DNA of 64,000 nucleotides from Haloferax gibbonsii ATCC 33959 (GTDB lineage Archaea; Halobacteriota; Halobacteria; Halobacteriales; Haloferacaceae), in NCBI RefSeq assembly GCF_000336775.1, contig NZ_AOLJ01000013.1, positions 62,144-126,143 of the forward strand, read 5' to 3'. Position numbers and translations under genes: made by a program. How positions within the stretch are numbered: the first letter of the stretch is position 1; each line of letters starts with the position of its first letter. This document shows positions 53,963 through 62,551 of this stretch, piece after piece. The notes under the pieces are model-generated. The model did not search any database. It was not told the origin of the DNA and was given only the letters and a program-made list of their open reading frames with translations.

Positions 53963-55326
53963 GCGTCCGCGACGACTTCACCGCCCGCATCCCGGGCGGC
54001 GACGCGGGCCTCATCGTACTGGTCCTCCTCGGGACGTACCTCGCGTACGTCCTCGCGGGGTTCGTCCTCGGATACACGCTCCGCGGTCAGCTCAACTCCA
54101 TCGCGACGCTGACGTTCTACATCGGCGTCTTCGCCATGCTGTCGCTCGCGCTCAACCTCCATTGGGGGTACACCGGGCTGTTCAACATCGGCATCGTCGG
54201 CTTCATGGCCGTCGGCGTCTACGTCACGGCAATCGTGACGAAGCCGACGTACGTCGCCGGCGGCGCGGCGCAGGTCGGCGGACTCGGCCTGCCGCTTTGG
54301 GTGGGCATCCTCGCCGGCATGACCGCGGCCGCGCTGTTGGGACTCGTGGTCGCGCTCCCGGCGCTTCGGTTGCGAGCCGACTACCTCGCAATCGTCACCA
54401 TCGCGATGTCGGAAATCGTCCGGTTCAGCTTCCTCTCCGGCGAACTCCAGCAGTTCCAGCTGTTCGGTAACCGCGTCGGCTTCGGCGGTGGGTCGGGTCT
54501 CATCCTCGACTTCGCCCCGCCGCTGGAGGCGCTGCTTCGCGGCGTCGGCCTCTGGAACGGATACCTCGGCTTCGTCGACGCCTTCCAGGTCCTCGTGCCG
54601 AGGAACCCCAAGCCGGTCGTCGACGGCCTCGTCTACGGGCTGTTGCTCCTCGGGTTCGTCGCGGGTTTCTACTGGCTGCTCAAGCGCACCGGCGAATCGC
54701 CGTTCGGTCGCGTGCTGAAGGCCATCCGCGAGGACGAGGACGTCGCGAACGCCCTCGGCAAGAACACCGACCGGTTCAAAATCAAGTCGTTCATGCTCGG
54801 CTGTGCGCTCATGGGGCTCGCCGGCATCCTCTGGCTCGTTCCGCAGGGCGCGGTGACGCCGAACTTCTTCCGGCCGCGCGTGACGTTCTTCATCTGGATC
54901 GCGCTCATCATCGGCGGGGCCGGTTCGAACACGGGCAGCGTCCTCGGTGGGGCCGTCTTCGCGGCGGTGCTCTACCAGGGGCCGCGGTACTTCCAGAACC
55001 TCGTGTCGGCGGTGTTCCCCAACCTCGACTCGCCGTCCGGCTTCGGGCAGGCAATCTCGCCGCTCATCTCGCAGTTCGACCCCGTGCCGTTCCTCCTGTA
55101 CACGGTCGACAGCATCCGGCAGCTCCAACTGGTCGTGATGGGGCTCGTGCTCATCTGGCTGATGCACAACCGGCCGGAGGGGATGCTCGGCTACCGCAAG
55201 GAGACCGCGTCAGTCATCCCGCTGTCGCGGCCGAAGTCGATGACCGCCGACGGCGGCAGCGACGACTCGGTCCGCACCGACGGCGGCGTCGACGCCGCGG
55301 CCCAGGGAGGTGAGACCGATGAGTGA
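53959..55326 (+). CDS. livM: Branched-chain amino acid ABC transporter permease
   Basis: The 455-residue protein is LivM-like, with helices around LNSIATLTFYIGVFAMLSLALNLHWGYTGLFNIG, VALPALRLRADYLAIVTIAMSEIVR, the EAA-type loop GRVLKAIREDEDVANALGKNTDRFKIKSFMLGCAL and a final helical block. Relative to bacterial LivM it has an insertion at about 150-235 and an acidic C-terminal tail of some 40 residues (ADGGSDDSVRTDGGVDAA). The start at 53959 overlaps livH by four bases and the stop lies eight bases into livG, so the operon is tightly coupled. Confidence 0.92.
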   Translation: MSVRDDFTARIPGGDAGLIVLVLLGTYLAYVLAGFVLGYTLRGQLNSIATLTFYIGVFAMLSLALNLHWGYTGLFNIGIVGFMAVGVYVTAIVTKPTYVAGGAAQVGGLGLPLWVGILAGMTAAALLGLVVALPALRLRADYLAIVTIAMSEIVRFSFLSGELQQFQLFGNRVGFGGGSGLILDFAPPLEALLRGVGLWNGYLGFVDAFQVLVPRNPKPVVDGLVYGLLLLGFVAGFYWLLKRTGESPFGRVLKAIREDEDVANALGKNTDRFKIKSFMLGCALMGLAGILWLVPQGAVTPNFFRPRVTFFIWIALIIGGAGSNTGSVLGGAVFAAVLYQGPRYFQNLVSAVFPNLDSPSGFGQAISPLISQFDPVPFLLYTVDSIRQLQLVVMGLVLIWLMHNRPEGMLGYRKETASVIPLSRPKSMTADGGSDDSVRTDGGVDAAAQGGETDE

Positions 55327-56182
55327 CGCCGCGGACCAGCCGGTCGAAGACGTGGCGAACAAGGTCGACGAAGACGCGCTCGGCGCGTTCGCCTCCGGCG
55401 TCGACACGTCGGTCGACTACCCGCTCCGAGTCGAGGGACTGGAGAAGTCCTTCGGCGGCATCACCGCCGTCGACGGTGCGACCTTCGAGGTCGAAGCCGG
55501 GTCGCTCACGGGTCTCATCGGTCCGAACGGGGCCGGCAAGTCGACGACGTTCAACCTCATCACGGGCATGCTCAAGCCCGACGCCGGCACGGTCACGTTC
55601 AACGGCGAGGACATCACCGGCGAGGAGCCGCACGAAATCGCCAACCGCGGGATGGTTCGGACGTTCCAAATCGCCCGCGAACTGAGCGAGATGACCGTCC
55701 TCGAAAACATGATGCTCGCGCCGAAACACCAGCGCGGCGAGACGCTGTGGCGCTCCGTCATGCCGGGCGTCCGCGACGACGTCCGCGAACAGGAAGAGGA
55801 ACTCCTCGAACGCGTCTGGGAGGTGCTCGACTTCTTCGACATCGCCCACATCGCAGAGGAGTACGCGGGCAACCTCTCCGGCGGGCAGCGCAAGCTCCTC
55901 GAGATGGCGCGGGCGCTCCTGACCGACCCCGACATGCTGCTCTTGGACGAGCCGTTCGCCGGGGTCAACCCCACGCTCGAGAAGAAACTGCTCGAACACG
56001 TACACGAACTCCGCGAGCAGGGCTACACGTTCCTGCTCGTCGAACACGACATGGACCTCATCATGAACAACTGTGAACACGTCATCGTCCTCCACCAGGG
56101 CTCGGTGCTCACGGAGGGGACGCCGGACGAGATTCGGAGCAACGAAGAGGTCATCGAGGCCTACCTCGGGGGCAACGTATGA
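55319..56182 (+). CDS. livG: Branched-chain amino acid ABC transporter ATPase
   Basis: The 287-residue ATPase has Walker A GPNGAGKST at 68-76, the LivG-type RTFQIARELSEMTVLENMMLAP segment, signature LSGGQRKLLEMARALL, Walker B LLLDEPFAGVNP and the switch histidine in VEHDMDLIM. The N-terminal 35 acidic residues are a haloarchaeal extension. The chosen start, ATG 55319, overlaps the livM stop by eight bases. Confidence 0.94.
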   Translation: MSDAADQPVEDVANKVDEDALGAFASGVDTSVDYPLRVEGLEKSFGGITAVDGATFEVEAGSLTGLIGPNGAGKSTTFNLITGMLKPDAGTVTFNGEDITGEEPHEIANRGMVRTFQIARELSEMTVLENMMLAPKHQRGETLWRSVMPGVRDDVREQEEELLERVWEVLDFFDIAHIAEEYAGNLSGGQRKLLEMARALLTDPDMLLLDEPFAGVNPTLEKKLLEHVHELREQGYTFLLVEHDMDLIMNNCEHVIVLHQGSVLTEGTPDEIRSNEEVIEAYLGGNV

Positions 56183-56940
56183 GCGTCGACGCCAACACCG
56201 ACGCGACGAGCGGCGCGGGCGTCGAAGGACGCGAGGACGTGCTCCTGCGCGTCCGCGACCTCGACGCCGGCTACGGCGACCTCCAGATTCTCACCGACGT
56301 CGACATGGACGTGTTCGACGGCGAGTACGTCACCATCGTCGGCCCGAACGGGGCCGGCAAGTCCACGACGATGAAGTCCGTCTTCGGTCTGACCGCCCAC
56401 ATGGGCGGGACCGTCCGGTTCAAAGACGAGGACATCACCGGGCGTCGACCCGAGGACATCATCCACGTCGGCATCGGTTACGTCCCGCAGAACGACAACA
56501 TCTTCCCGACGCTGACGGTCGAAGAGAACCTCGAAATGGGCGCGTACATCCTCGACGAGGTGCCGCAGGACGCCATGGAGGCGGTCTACGAGCGGTTCCC
56601 CATCCTCAGAGAGCGGAAAGACCAGAAGGCGGGCACGATGTCCGGCGGGCAACAGCAGATGCTCGCGATGGGTCGCGCGCTCATGCTCGACCCCGACCTG
56701 CTGCTCCTCGACGAACCGTCGGCGGGGCTCGCGCCCGACCTCGTCGAGGAGATGTTCGACAAAATCGACGAGATTAACGAGGCCGGCACGGCCGTCCTGA
56801 TGGTCGAACAGAACGCGAAGGAGGCGCTCCGGCGCTGCGACCGCGGTTACGTCCTCGCCAACGGGCAGAACCGCTACATGGACACCGGCACGGCGCTCCT
56901 CGAAGACGAACAGGTCCGGCAGGACTTCCTCGGCGGATAG
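56179..56940 (+). CDS. livF: Branched-chain amino acid ABC transporter ATPase
   Basis: The 253-residue second ATPase has Walker A GPNGAGKSTT, the LivF-type YVPQNDNIFPTLTVEENLEMGAY, signature MSGGQQQMLAMGRALM, Walker B LLLDEPSAGLAP and VEQNAKEAL in place of the switch histidine segment. It overlaps livG by four bases (ATGA) and ends the plus-strand operon. The substrate-binding protein is encoded downstream on the other strand rather than in this operon. Confidence 0.94.
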   Translation: MSVDANTDATSGAGVEGREDVLLRVRDLDAGYGDLQILTDVDMDVFDGEYVTIVGPNGAGKSTTMKSVFGLTAHMGGTVRFKDEDITGRRPEDIIHVGIGYVPQNDNIFPTLTVEENLEMGAYILDEVPQDAMEAVYERFPILRERKDQKAGTMSGGQQQMLAMGRALMLDPDLLLLDEPSAGLAPDLVEEMFDKIDEINEAGTAVLMVEQNAKEALRRCDRGYVLANGQNRYMDTGTALLEDEQVRQDFLGG

Positions 56941-57189
56941 CCCGTCTCGGCGGTCCACGCTATTTTTCCGCCGTCAATCGCAGACGTACTGGAACGACTC
57001 GACCGAGAGGCCGCCGTCTCTGTCGTCCGAACCACCCGATGAGCCACCGTCGAGGGTCACTACCGTGTTCGTGTCGTGTGAGTGTCTTGTGTCGGTCGCG
57101 GGGGTGCGGTGGGAGACGGATGGTAGAAGATGAGCGCAACCGCTCGCGTCGGTGGCGACGAAAGAAAAGTCGGGTCTGCCGAGTCGGTC

Positions 57190-58503
57190 TTAGTTGTCCG
57201 GGCCGGAGAGCGCCGTCTCGATGACGGAGGAGTACGACGACTCGCCGATGTTGAACGCGACCTGGTTGTACACTTCGCCGTCGAACGAGTCGCTGAACAC
57301 GTTCGAGAAGCGCTCCGAGAGCTGCTGGCCGTAGTCGTTGTTGACGTACAGCGTCGAGACCGAACTGACTTCGAGGCGCTCGGCCATGACCTGCGCCATG
57401 ACGCGGCCCTGCAGGAAGTCGGACGGTGCAGTCCGGAAGATGAAGTCGTTGTCTTCGAGGTTCGAGACGGACAGCGCCGTCGAGGACGGCGAGCAACCGA
57501 CGATTTCGTTCGGGATGAACGCCTGCTTCGAGACGGGGACGTTCACGCCGGAGGACGCGGACCCACAGACGGACGGAACGCCCGCGGAGACGAGCGACTG
57601 CGCGGCGGAGACACCGGCGTCCGGGGACGTCTGGGTGTCTTCGATTTGCGCGTTGACGGAGAGCCCGGCCGGGTTGGCGTCGTTGACCTGCATGACCGGA
57701 ATCTGCGCGGCCTGAATCATCGGCGCACCGACGGCCGCGAGGTCGCCGGTCTCGGGCAGGAGGATGCCGACCGACATCTCGCGGTCGGAACCGCCCGGAC
57801 CGCTGTCCGCGGACGGGCCGTTCCCGTCGGGGTTCTCGCCGGCGAACGACTGCGTCTCGACGCTCGACGTGGCGTTGTTCTCGGCGTCGAACTCCCAGAT
57901 GGCGTACGCGGCTTCCGCCGGGTCGCCGTTCTCGTCGAAGTTGACGGACGAGGACGCGCCCTGGTAGTCGATGTCTTCGCCGTTCGCGGCCGCCTCGACG
58001 CCCTCGACGAGGTTGTCCGGTCCGACGGTCATTCCATCGGGGTTCGCCATCCGGCGCATCTGGTCTTTGATGGCCGGGCCGGAGTTCTCCCCGGCGGCGG
58101 CGTTCGCGAGCAGCTGAATCGCGACCGAGTCGTAGGTCTGCGACGTGAAGACGCCCGGAGCCGCGCCGTACTCGTCTTCGAACAGTTGATTGAACGTGTC
58201 TTGGTTCGGACCGCCAGCGGCGGGTGCCGTCCCGGTCACGTTCGCCATGTCGTTGCCGACCTGTCCGGGCATCGACCCGGAGCGCATCCCGTCGGGCACG
58301 AGTATCTCCTCGCTCCCGTCGGACGCGCTGTAGTAGTCACGGAACAGTTGAATACCGCTTTCGGGGTAGCCGATGACGACGAGTCCTTCGGGACCGCCGC
58401 CACCGCCGCCGCCACCGATGCATCCGGATAAGCCAGTCAAGCCTGCCGCGCCCGCGGCTCCCACTCCCTTGAGGAAGTCGCGGCGTACGATATCACGTAC
58501 CAT
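57190..58503 (-). CDS. livJ: LivJ-type ABC substrate-binding lipoprotein, circularly permuted
   Basis: The 437-residue protein has a Tat lipoprotein signal (RRDFLKG at 7-13, lipobox LSGC with C28) and a glycine run. Its parts occur in the wrong order for this family. Residues 38-207 (GLVVIGYPESGIQLF, VFTSQTYDSVAIQLLA, YQGASSSVNFDENGDPAE) match the second half of Leu/Ile/Val-binding proteins, and residues 243-437 (SVGILLPETGDLAAVGAPM, IEDTQTSPDAGVSAAQSLV, LEDNDFIFRTAPSDFLQG, LYVNNDYGQQL) match the first half. A polar linker (208-242) joins them, and the C-terminus (ETALSGPDN) would connect to residue 38 in the normal order. It serves livHMGF, with which it is convergent. Confidence 0.9.
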   Translation of the reverse strand: MVRDIVRRDFLKGVGAAGAAGLTGLSGCIGGGGGGGGPEGLVVIGYPESGIQLFRDYYSASDGSEEILVPDGMRSGSMPGQVGNDMANVTGTAPAAGGPNQDTFNQLFEDEYGAAPGVFTSQTYDSVAIQLLANAAAGENSGPAIKDQMRRMANPDGMTVGPDNLVEGVEAAANGEDIDYQGASSSVNFDENGDPAEAAYAIWEFDAENNATSSVETQSFAGENPDGNGPSADSGPGGSDREMSVGILLPETGDLAAVGAPMIQAAQIPVMQVNDANPAGLSVNAQIEDTQTSPDAGVSAAQSLVSAGVPSVCGSASSGVNVPVSKQAFIPNEIVGCSPSSTALSVSNLEDNDFIFRTAPSDFLQGRVMAQVMAERLEVSSVSTLYVNNDYGQQLSERFSNVFSDSFDGEVYNQVAFNIGESSYSSVIETALSGPDN

Positions 58504-58527
58504 GTGAAAGGCAATGGCAACTCCCGC

Positions 58528-58538
58528 TTATAAAATTT
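58528..58538 (-). promoter_or_regulatory. TATA-like box for livJ
   Basis: On the minus strand AATTTTATAAG is centred about 30 bases before the livJ ATG at 58503, so livJ has its own promoter and a leaderless transcript. Confidence 0.5.
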
Positions 58539-58619
58539 ACTCCCTGCGTTTGAAAAGCCATGATAATTGCGACCGACGGCGGTGCGAGAATCGGCTGTGT
58601 GAGAACGTCAGACACCGTG

Positions 58620-58629
58620 CTTTATATAC
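58620..58629 (+). promoter_or_regulatory. TATA-like box for udk
   Basis: CTTTATATAC lies about 65 bases before the udk start codon, which implies a 5' leader of roughly 40 bases, longer than for the neighbours. Confidence 0.4.
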
Positions 58630-58690
58630 CCAACGCGCCGAAGCCGGAGAACCGCTGCGTTCAAACCCGTTCGCGGGCGTCTTTGGGACA

Positions 58691-59386
58691 ATGACTATCC
58701 CGTCGTTCGTTATCGGTATCGCGGGGGGGAGCGGTGCCGGCAAGACCACCGTGGCCCGACTCATCACGGAGAACGTCGGCGAGTCCGTGACGCGGATTCC
58801 GATTGACAACTACTACAAAGACCAGAGTCACCTCGAGATGACCGAGCGCGAGCAGGTGAACTACGACCACCCCTCGGCGTTCGAGTGGAACCTCCTGTAC
58901 GAACAGCTCTCGGAACTGCTGGAGGGGAGAGCGGTCGAGATGCCGCAGTACGACTTCGAGATACACAACCGGAAGCCCGAGCGGAACACCGTCGAACCGA
59001 CCGACGTCATCATCCTCGAGGGGATTCTCGCGCTCTACGACGAGGACGTAAACGAGATGCTCGACCTCCGGCTCTACGTCGAGACCGACGCCGACGTTCG
59101 CATCCTCCGGCGCATCCAGCGGGACGCAATCGACCGCGGACGCGACCTCCAGGGCGTCATCGACCAGTACCTCTCGACGGTCAAGCCGATGCACGAGCAG
59201 TTCATCGAGCCGACGAAGAAGCACGCGGACCTCATCATTCCCGAGGGGGCCAACAGCGTCGCCGTCACGCTGCTCGAAGAGAAAGTCCAAGCGGAAGTCG
59301 AAGGCGACGAGACGCGCACCTGGGAGCGCGACGCTATCGAACGGAAAGTCCAAGAGCGGACCTCGTCCCGCGGGCCCGACAACTAA
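58691..59386 (+). CDS. udk: Uridine kinase
   Basis: The 231-residue enzyme phosphorylates uridine and cytidine. It has the P-loop GGSGAGKTT (12-20), the nucleoside-binding IPIDNYYKDQSH, NYDHPSAFEWNLL and PQYDFEIHNRKPE, and a C-terminal GVIDQYLSTVKPMHEQFIEPTKKHADLIIPEG typical of the family. ATG at 58691 was chosen because it places the P-loop near the start; an upstream in-frame ATG adds arginine- and cysteine-rich residues. It acts in pyrimidine salvage. Confidence 0.95.
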   Translation: MTIPSFVIGIAGGSGAGKTTVARLITENVGESVTRIPIDNYYKDQSHLEMTEREQVNYDHPSAFEWNLLYEQLSELLEGRAVEMPQYDFEIHNRKPERNTVEPTDVIILEGILALYDEDVNEMLDLRLYVETDADVRILRRIQRDAIDRGRDLQGVIDQYLSTVKPMHEQFIEPTKKHADLIIPEGANSVAVTLLEEKVQAEVEGDETRTWERDAIERKVQERTSSRGPDN

Positions 59387-59422
59387 CGCGGCGTCGCGGG
59401 TCGAAAATCGGGGCCTCGAAGA

Positions 59423-59743
59423 TTACGCGTTCTTGCCGGTGACGAACTGCGCTGCGCCCTCGTAGAACCAGAAGTCGTTTTCGCGCATCGCCTTGCCGAC
59501 TGCCTTGTGCAGTTCGACGAAGTCGCCGAACTCCTCGCCTTCGACGTGCTCGAAGATGTCCGCGAGCGAGACGACGCGCTCGTAGTCGAGTCGGATGGGG
59601 TGGTCGCCGAACTCCTCGACGAACTCCGCTTTGTTCAGCGGGAAGTCCTCGTCTTCGTCGATCTTCTTCGCGATGACTGCCTGGCCGTACTTGCGTCCGC
59701 CTTCGCTCCCCTCTTCGCCGTCCGGGTCGTGTGGCCAATCCAT
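59423..59743 (-). CDS. DUF5785 family protein
   Basis: The 106-residue protein is highly acidic and begins MDWPHDPDGEEGSEGGRKYG, followed by VIAKKIDEDEDFPLNKAEFVEEFGDHPIRLDYERVVSLADIFEHV and a final VGKAMRENDFWFYEGAAQFVTG. This is, as far as I recall, the haloarchaeal DUF5785 family; its function is unknown. ATG at 59743 was chosen because upstream in-frame residues overlap the divergent gene's promoter region. It is convergent with udk. Confidence 0.75.
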   Translation of the reverse strand: MDWPHDPDGEEGSEGGRKYGQAVIAKKIDEDEDFPLNKAEFVEEFGDHPIRLDYERVVSLADIFEHVEGEEFGDFVELHKAVGKAMRENDFWFYEGAAQFVTGKNA

Positions 59744-59894
59744 ACCCGAGTGTTGGCAGGCCGATTCAAAGCCGTTACGCATTTGTGGGAATTTGTCACG
59801 CGGAACGTCGCGGCCGAGTCGCCCTCGCCTCTTCGTGTCGCTTGCTACCGATGAACAAGAAATATACGCGTGGCACGCCATCGTTCTTGGAGTC

Positions 59895-60626
59895 ATGCGA
59901 GCGACCGAGCGGCCGACGTTCGAATCCGAGGCCAGCAAGCTGATTTACGAGTACGTCGAGCGGCACGGCACCGCGAAACGGAACGTCCTCCTCGACGTCG
60001 CGCCCGTCTCGTCCGACGAGTTCAGAACCGAACTGGAGCGACTGAAATCCCGCGGTTATCTCCAAGAAGACGGCGGCACCCTCCAGTTGGCGCTCGACGT
60101 GGGCGCTATCGAGGAACACGAGACCGACGCGGGAATCGTCACCATCCGACCCGCCCGTCAGCGCGACTTCGAGGGTCTGGTCGACGCCATTCGCGACGTG
60201 ACGTCCGAAGAGACGTACGTCGTCGCCGAGACAATCGCCGAACAACTCCTCTACGACGAGGCGGTCACGCGCCACAACCGGGTGGAGTCTCGGGTGTTCT
60301 TCGTCGCCACCATCGGCGAGGAGGTCGTCGGCTGGACGCACCTCGACCTCCCGCAGGTGTCGCGCATCCGCGAGACCGCCCAGCAGACCGTCGGCGTCAA
60401 GGGAGAGTACCGCGGTTCGGGCATCGGCAGCCTCCTGCTTCGCCGCGGCCTCGACTGGGCCGAAGCCAACGGCTTCCGGAAAGTGTACAACAGCGTTCCG
60501 ATGACGAACGACCGCGCGCTGGAGTTCCTCGGCGACCACGACTGGGAGACCGAGGCGATTCGCAGGGACCACTACACTATCGGCGACGAGCACGTCGACG
60601 AAGTGATGATGGCGTACCGGTTCTGA
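59895..60626 (+). CDS. Winged-helix/GNAT acetyltransferase fusion
   Basis: The 243-residue protein joins an N-terminal winged-helix-like segment (ASKLIYEYVERHGTAKRNVLLDVAPVSSDEFRTELERLKSRGYL, in overlapping parts at 12-55) to a GNAT domain from about residue 80 (IVTIRPARQRDFEGLVDAI). The acetyl-CoA site is QTVGVKGEYRGSGIGSLLLRRGLDW and the following NGFRKVYNSVPMTNDRALEFLGDHDW. Such proteins may acetylate a protein in response to DNA or to another signal; neither is shown. It is divergent from the DUF5785 gene, with 151 bases between starts. Confidence 0.82.
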   Translation: MRATERPTFESEASKLIYEYVERHGTAKRNVLLDVAPVSSDEFRTELERLKSRGYLQEDGGTLQLALDVGAIEEHETDAGIVTIRPARQRDFEGLVDAIRDVTSEETYVVAETIAEQLLYDEAVTRHNRVESRVFFVATIGEEVVGWTHLDLPQVSRIRETAQQTVGVKGEYRGSGIGSLLLRRGLDWAEANGFRKVYNSVPMTNDRALEFLGDHDWETEAIRRDHYTIGDEHVDEVMMAYRF

Positions 60627-60684
60627 GCGGGTCGGCGGCGGTGGGTCGGTTTTTGTGGGGTTGTCGGTCGATTCTCTGAGAATG

Positions 60685-60768
60685 CGGTGGGACTGGGATT
60701 TGAACCCAGGATTCCGTGAGGAAACCTGCTTTCAAGGCAGGCGCGTTAGGCCACTCCGCCATCCCACC
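60685..60768 (-). tRNA. tRNA-Ser (UGA)
   Basis: On the minus strand an 84-base class II tRNA folds with acceptor GGTGGGA/TCCCACC and discriminator G. The anticodon arm is CCTGC-CTTGAAA-GCAGG, giving anticodon TGA. A long variable arm follows. The T arm contains CTGGGTTCAAATCCCAG. CCA is not encoded. Confidence 0.95.
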
Positions 60769-60814
60769 TTCGCACGACAGTTTTGAGTCGGATACCTAAG
60801 TGTTGTCGCTTCGC

Positions 60815-61570
60815 TCAGTCGCGGACGAGTTCCAACACGCCGTCGGTCGGTTCGACCCGAAGCCCCCTCTCGAAGACGAACGTCGTCGTGTGCTCGGGGA
60901 CGACCCGCTCCGACTCGACCCGCGAGCGGAGCATCGGCACGACCGTGGCGAGGTCCGCGCCCGTTTCGAGGACGGGAAGCATCGGGACGTAGTCGAGGCC
61001 GTGGCCCGCGTCGTCGGCGCGCTCGGCGAGCGTCTCGACTTCCGGCTCCGCGTAGGCGTCGGTGAAATCGATGGGGTCGAGGAAGCCCGAGAAGTAGACG
61101 CGTCCTTCCGTCGAGGGGCCGAGGACGACGGGCGTGCTCCGGAGCTTCATCGCCGCGCTGTCGATGTGGGTGCGCCCGAGAAGCGGCGCGACCGGGCGGA
61201 CGATAGCGGCCGAGTGGACCTCCTCCTCGTTGAGGAGATGCGAGACGGTGTTGCCCGCGCGGGCGGAGAACGACGAGCCGACCTGCGGTTCGAACCGCAC
61301 GCCGTCGGTGCCGCCGAGGGCGTCGGCGACGACGCTCCGAATCTCGGCCTCCGAGTCGTGGTCCCCGGCGAACTCGTCCGGGAGGTCGTCCTCGGTACGG
61401 TAGTTGACGAGGAGGTCGCCGCCGGAGCGCTCGACGGCGATACAGGCGTCTTTGAGCATCGCGGCGTAGAGCTCCGCGGCTTCGGCTTCGGTGAGCGGAC
61501 TCGTCTCCGCGAGTTCCGAAAGCACCAGTCCCGGCCGCGGCGGTTCGGCGAGTACGGCGATGACCGTCAT
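60815..61570 (-). CDS. DUF2064-like glycosyl/nucleotidyl transferase-type protein
   Basis: The 251-residue protein starts with MTVIAVLAEPPRPGLVLSEL and contains LTEAEAAELYAAMLKDACIAVE, the segment found in the DUF2064 (TIGR04282-type) group of GT-A-like transferases, then IVRPVAPLLGRTHIDSAAMKLRSTPVVLGPSTEGRVYFSGF, which carries the Pro-Ser-Thr-Glu-Gly loop that replaces PTxDGG in that group. The C-terminal third is not similar to anything I recognise. A related family makes the F420 precursor (CofC), so involvement in cofactor or cell-surface chemistry is possible but unproven. It is convergent with tRNA-Ser only through a spacer. Confidence 0.7.
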   Translation of the reverse strand: MTVIAVLAEPPRPGLVLSELAETSPLTEAEAAELYAAMLKDACIAVERSGGDLLVNYRTEDDLPDEFAGDHDSEAEIRSVVADALGGTDGVRFEPQVGSSFSARAGNTVSHLLNEEEVHSAAIVRPVAPLLGRTHIDSAAMKLRSTPVVLGPSTEGRVYFSGFLDPIDFTDAYAEPEVETLAERADDAGHGLDYVPMLPVLETGADLATVVPMLRSRVESERVVPEHTTTFVFERGLRVEPTDGVLELVRD

Positions 61571-61666
61571 ACCCTCCCCTCGCGCCGGGGAACCCTTGAA
61601 CCCGCCGCTTGTGACCCGTCGAATCGGGGGGCCGCGGGGACGGAACGCTCCGCGCGCCGTCCCGTT

Positions 61667-62302
61667 TCAGCGACTCTGCCGACCCTTCGTCTGCCGGTAG
61701 TCCCGGCCGAACACCGACTCGCGGACGTGTTCGACGAACGCCTCGGCGTCGGCGTCGGTCAATCGCTCCGGCTCCTTCATCGGGACGAGTTCGAAGCCGC
61801 GGCCGCGGATGGTCGTCGCGTGCTCCGCGTCGACGTCGAAGCTGTCGGCCGCGCGCGTGGTGTAGTCGAACGCGAGCGCCTCCAGCGCGGCCTGTCCGAC
61901 GGGGACGATGATGTGCGGATTTATCATCCGAATCTCCGCGTTCAGGTATGGCTCGCAGGTCGCGACTTCGTTATCGGTCGGCCCGCGGTCGGGGTGCCGA
62001 CAGCGCGTGAGGTACGTGAAAAAGACGTTCTGCACGTCCGGTTCGTCGGCGTCAGGCTCGGACCGGACGAACCCGAGGTCGCCGAGGATGCGCTGGACGC
62101 GCTGGCCGGCCTCGTCGCCGGTGAAGGGGACGCCCGTCCGCTCCGCGGCCGCTGTCGGAGCCTCGCCGACGAACAGGAACTCCGCGCCCACGTCGCCGTA
62201 GCCGTGGACGACCTGCTCGCGCGTCTCGCAGAGCGCCGAGCAGTTCGTGCAGTCGGTGTCCATCGAGAAGGGGTTCCGGAACTGGCGTTGGTGTGCGTCC
62301 AC
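61667..62302 (-). CDS. Uracil-DNA glycosylase superfamily, variant family 4
   Basis: The 211-residue protein has the iron-sulfur arrangement of family 4 enzymes: CTNC (C18, C21) and C101 and C116 in RCRHPDRGPTDNEVATC. Motif 1 is GEAPTAAAERTGVPFTGDEAG (47-67), a variant of GEAPG..ED..G.PFVGRAG. The last motif normally holds a catalytic His in a YHP-like segment, but here the corresponding place reads VPMKEPERL with no His. This may mean altered chemistry or another substrate. The start is GTG 62302; ATG 62263 is possible but shorter than the family. Confidence 0.82.
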   Translation of the reverse strand: MDAHQRQFRNPFSMDTDCTNCSALCETREQVVHGYGDVGAEFLFVGEAPTAAAERTGVPFTGDEAGQRVQRILGDLGFVRSEPDADEPDVQNVFFTYLTRCRHPDRGPTDNEVATCEPYLNAEIRMINPHIIVPVGQAALEALAFDYTTRAADSFDVDAEHATTIRGRGFELVPMKEPERLTDADAEAFVEHVRESVFGRDYRQTKGRQSR

Positions 62303-62551
62303 ACCCTCGAATTCGGCTCCGGAACCAAAACCCGCCCGGTCCGCGCAGATAATCGAGTCGCACCCTCGCTGGCGGGGGGCAACCGAGTCGGCGAGTGCGT
62401 GGTGAAAGTGAACACGGGGCGAATCGGAGGAGACGCGGGCAAAGAGGGCGCAGTCGCTCGAATCACGGAATCGAGAAAAGCGGAAGTGAACCGAGCGGAG
62501 GCGAACGCGAGTCGGACGGTCGGGGGTGGTTCGGCGGTCAGGGGAGTCAGT

